DNA of 23,861 nt. It comes from JAIBBG01 sp046304755. Its GTDB lineage: Bacteria; Bacteroidota; Bacteroidia; Flavobacteriales_D; Sanyastnellaceae. The notes under the pieces were generated by a model. The model saw only the letters and a program-made list of their open reading frames with translations, made no database searches and was not told the origin of the DNA. Of this stretch, positions 23,087 to 23,861 are shown piece after piece. The stretch spans positions 1 to 23,861 of the forward strand of contig JBKCDO010000187.1 of the NCBI GenBank assembly GCA_046304755.1, given 5' to 3'. The position numbers and the translations under genes were made by a program. Each line of letters opens with the position of its first letter. Position 1 is the stretch's first letter.

Positions 23087-23650
23087 ATGAAATTCCTGAT
23101 AGTTGGTTTAGGAAACATTGGAAGTGAATACGCGCAGACGCGTCACAACATAGGATTTAAAGTATTGGACGCTCTTGCCGGGGCGTCCAATCTTTTTTTT
23201 AAGACAGACCGTTACGGCGATGTCTGTGAATTGAAGCACAAGGGGAAGACGTTCATCTTGCTTAAACCAAGCACGTACATGAACTTGAGTGGAAATGCTG
23301 TGCGTTACTGGATGCAACAGGAGAAAATCGCGCTCGAAAACACTCTGGTTATTACCGACGACCTTGCGCTCCCTTTCGGAAAACTGCGCATGCGTGGGCA
23401 GGGGAGTGATGGTGGGCACAATGGTCTGAAGCATATTCAGCAAATTCTTCAGACATCCAACTATCCGCGATTGCGCTTTGGTATTAGCGCTGAGTTTGGC
23501 AAGGGGCAACAGGTCGATTATGTGTTGGGTGAGTGGAGTGATGAAGAGAAGCAAACGTTGAATGAACACATTGAGCGCGCAGGCAAGGCGGTGTTATCGT
23601 TTGGTCACATTGGATTGGCCCGCACGATGAACGAGTTCAATACGAAGTAG
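23087..23650 (+). CDS. pth: Peptidyl-tRNA hydrolase
   Basis: The 187-residue enzyme frees tRNA from prematurely released peptidyl-tRNA. Active-site residues are in place: N10 (VGLGNIG), catalytic H20 (TRHNIGF), N66 (STYMNLSG), D91/D92 (ITDDLALPFGK) and N112 (GGHNGLKHI). Length is normal for bacterial Pth. It follows rplY by 37 bp, in the widely conserved prs-rplY-pth order. The last 14 bp overlap the end of the convergent M23 peptidase gene. Confidence 0.97.
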   Translation: MKFLIVGLGNIGSEYAQTRHNIGFKVLDALAGASNLFFKTDRYGDVCELKHKGKTFILLKPSTYMNLSGNAVRYWMQQEKIALENTLVITDDLALPFGKLRMRGQGSDGGHNGLKHIQQILQTSNYPRLRFGISAEFGKGQQVDYVLGEWSDEEKQTLNEHIERAGKAVLSFGHIGLARTMNEFNTK

Positions 23651-23861
23651 CTTCGGCGGATTCTCCGAACGACATGAAGAGCGTTGGATTCACAGGCGCG
23701 CCATTTTCCCAGATTTCGAAATGCAAATGAGGCCCTTCGCTGTTTTCGCCTGAATCACCAATGAAGGCAATGGACTCGCCTGCTTTTACGCGGTCGCCCA
23801 CTTTTCGGAGCAGCACAGCATAGTGTTTATAGACCGAGATCAGGTTGTTGCTGTGTTGGAT
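23637..23861 (-). CDS. M23 (LytM-type) peptidase, 3' end only
   Basis: I translated this by hand: 74 codons plus a TGA stop at 23637-23639, entering from the window edge. It shows the second half of an M23 zinc metallopeptidase domain: NNLISVYKHYAVLL, VGDRVKAGESIAFIGDSG and the metal-site motif GPHLHFEIWENG, followed by NPTLFM. Such proteins cleave peptidoglycan cross-links or, where degenerate, activate amidases; the rest is needed to tell. The HLHFE motif suggests an active enzyme. It overlaps pth by 14 bp at the 3' end. Confidence 0.9.
   Translation of the reverse strand: MQHSNNLISVYKHYAVLLRKVGDRVKAGESIAFIGDSGENSEGPHLHFEIWENGAPVNPTLFMSFGESAEATSY

Overview
The window reads as an ordinary chromosomal segment of a Bacteroidota bacterium, most likely a free-living member of the Flavobacteriales or a close relative. 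The taxonomic evidence is indirect. Several promoters match the Bacteroidota -7 element TAnnTTTG or its variant TAnnTTCG. Most start codons have A-rich leaders without Shine-Dalgarno sequences. There is a PorZ-like protein with a type IX secretion C-terminal domain, a DUF2480 protein, a long PurF-type amidotransferase, and many lipoproteins and beta-barrel proteins of Bacteroidota type. No rRNA, tRNA, CRISPR array, prophage or insertion sequence was seen. Coding density is very high and no gene-free stretch exceeds 300 bases.

Layout. 1-307: 5' part of a collagen-like (GXY) lipoprotein, minus strand. 402-3379: gamma-class carbonic anhydrase-like protein, converging on a minus-strand run of ferrochelatase, FtsX and an SlyD-like FKBP isomerase. 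3488-5784: plus-strand serine hydrolase, a small conserved hypothetical protein and a DEDD 3'-5' exonuclease, converging on a beta-barrel outer membrane protein (5781-6617). 6725-12863: plus-strand TonB-C-like periplasmic protein, RlmN, a dicarboxylate/amino-acid symporter, PurQ, Dxs and a DUF2480 protein. 12860-20093: minus-strand long PurF-like amidotransferase, PorZ-like T9SS protein, ThiL and RecJ. 20262-21365: a lipoprotein with six Cys-rich DCGG repeats, followed by the only clear intrinsic terminator. 21497-23650: the widely conserved order prs-rplY(ctc)-pth. 23637-23861: 3' end of an M23 peptidase, minus strand.

Functionally the region mixes nucleotide metabolism (PurQ, PurF-like protein, PRPP synthetase), cofactor and isoprenoid synthesis (ferrochelatase, ThiL, Dxs), translation (RlmN, bL25, Pth), DNA maintenance (RecJ, exonuclease) and envelope or surface functions (FtsX, PorZ-like, lipoproteins, beta-barrel, M23 peptidase). 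It looks like conserved housekeeping DNA rather than an accessory island.

The observations most worth following are these. All four convergent gene pairs overlap at their ends, three of them by exactly 4 bp through shared TTAA/CTAA stop codons. A near-perfect Shine-Dalgarno sequence lies before the carbonic anhydrase gene. A 17-bp palindrome sits between the divergent slyD-like and serine hydrolase genes. A roughly 106-bp inverted-repeat element lies upstream of purQ. The six-repeat DCGG lipoprotein has no function I can name. The PurF-like and ferrochelatase proteins carry unusual residue patterns. I found no convincing evidence for a wholly new multi-gene system.
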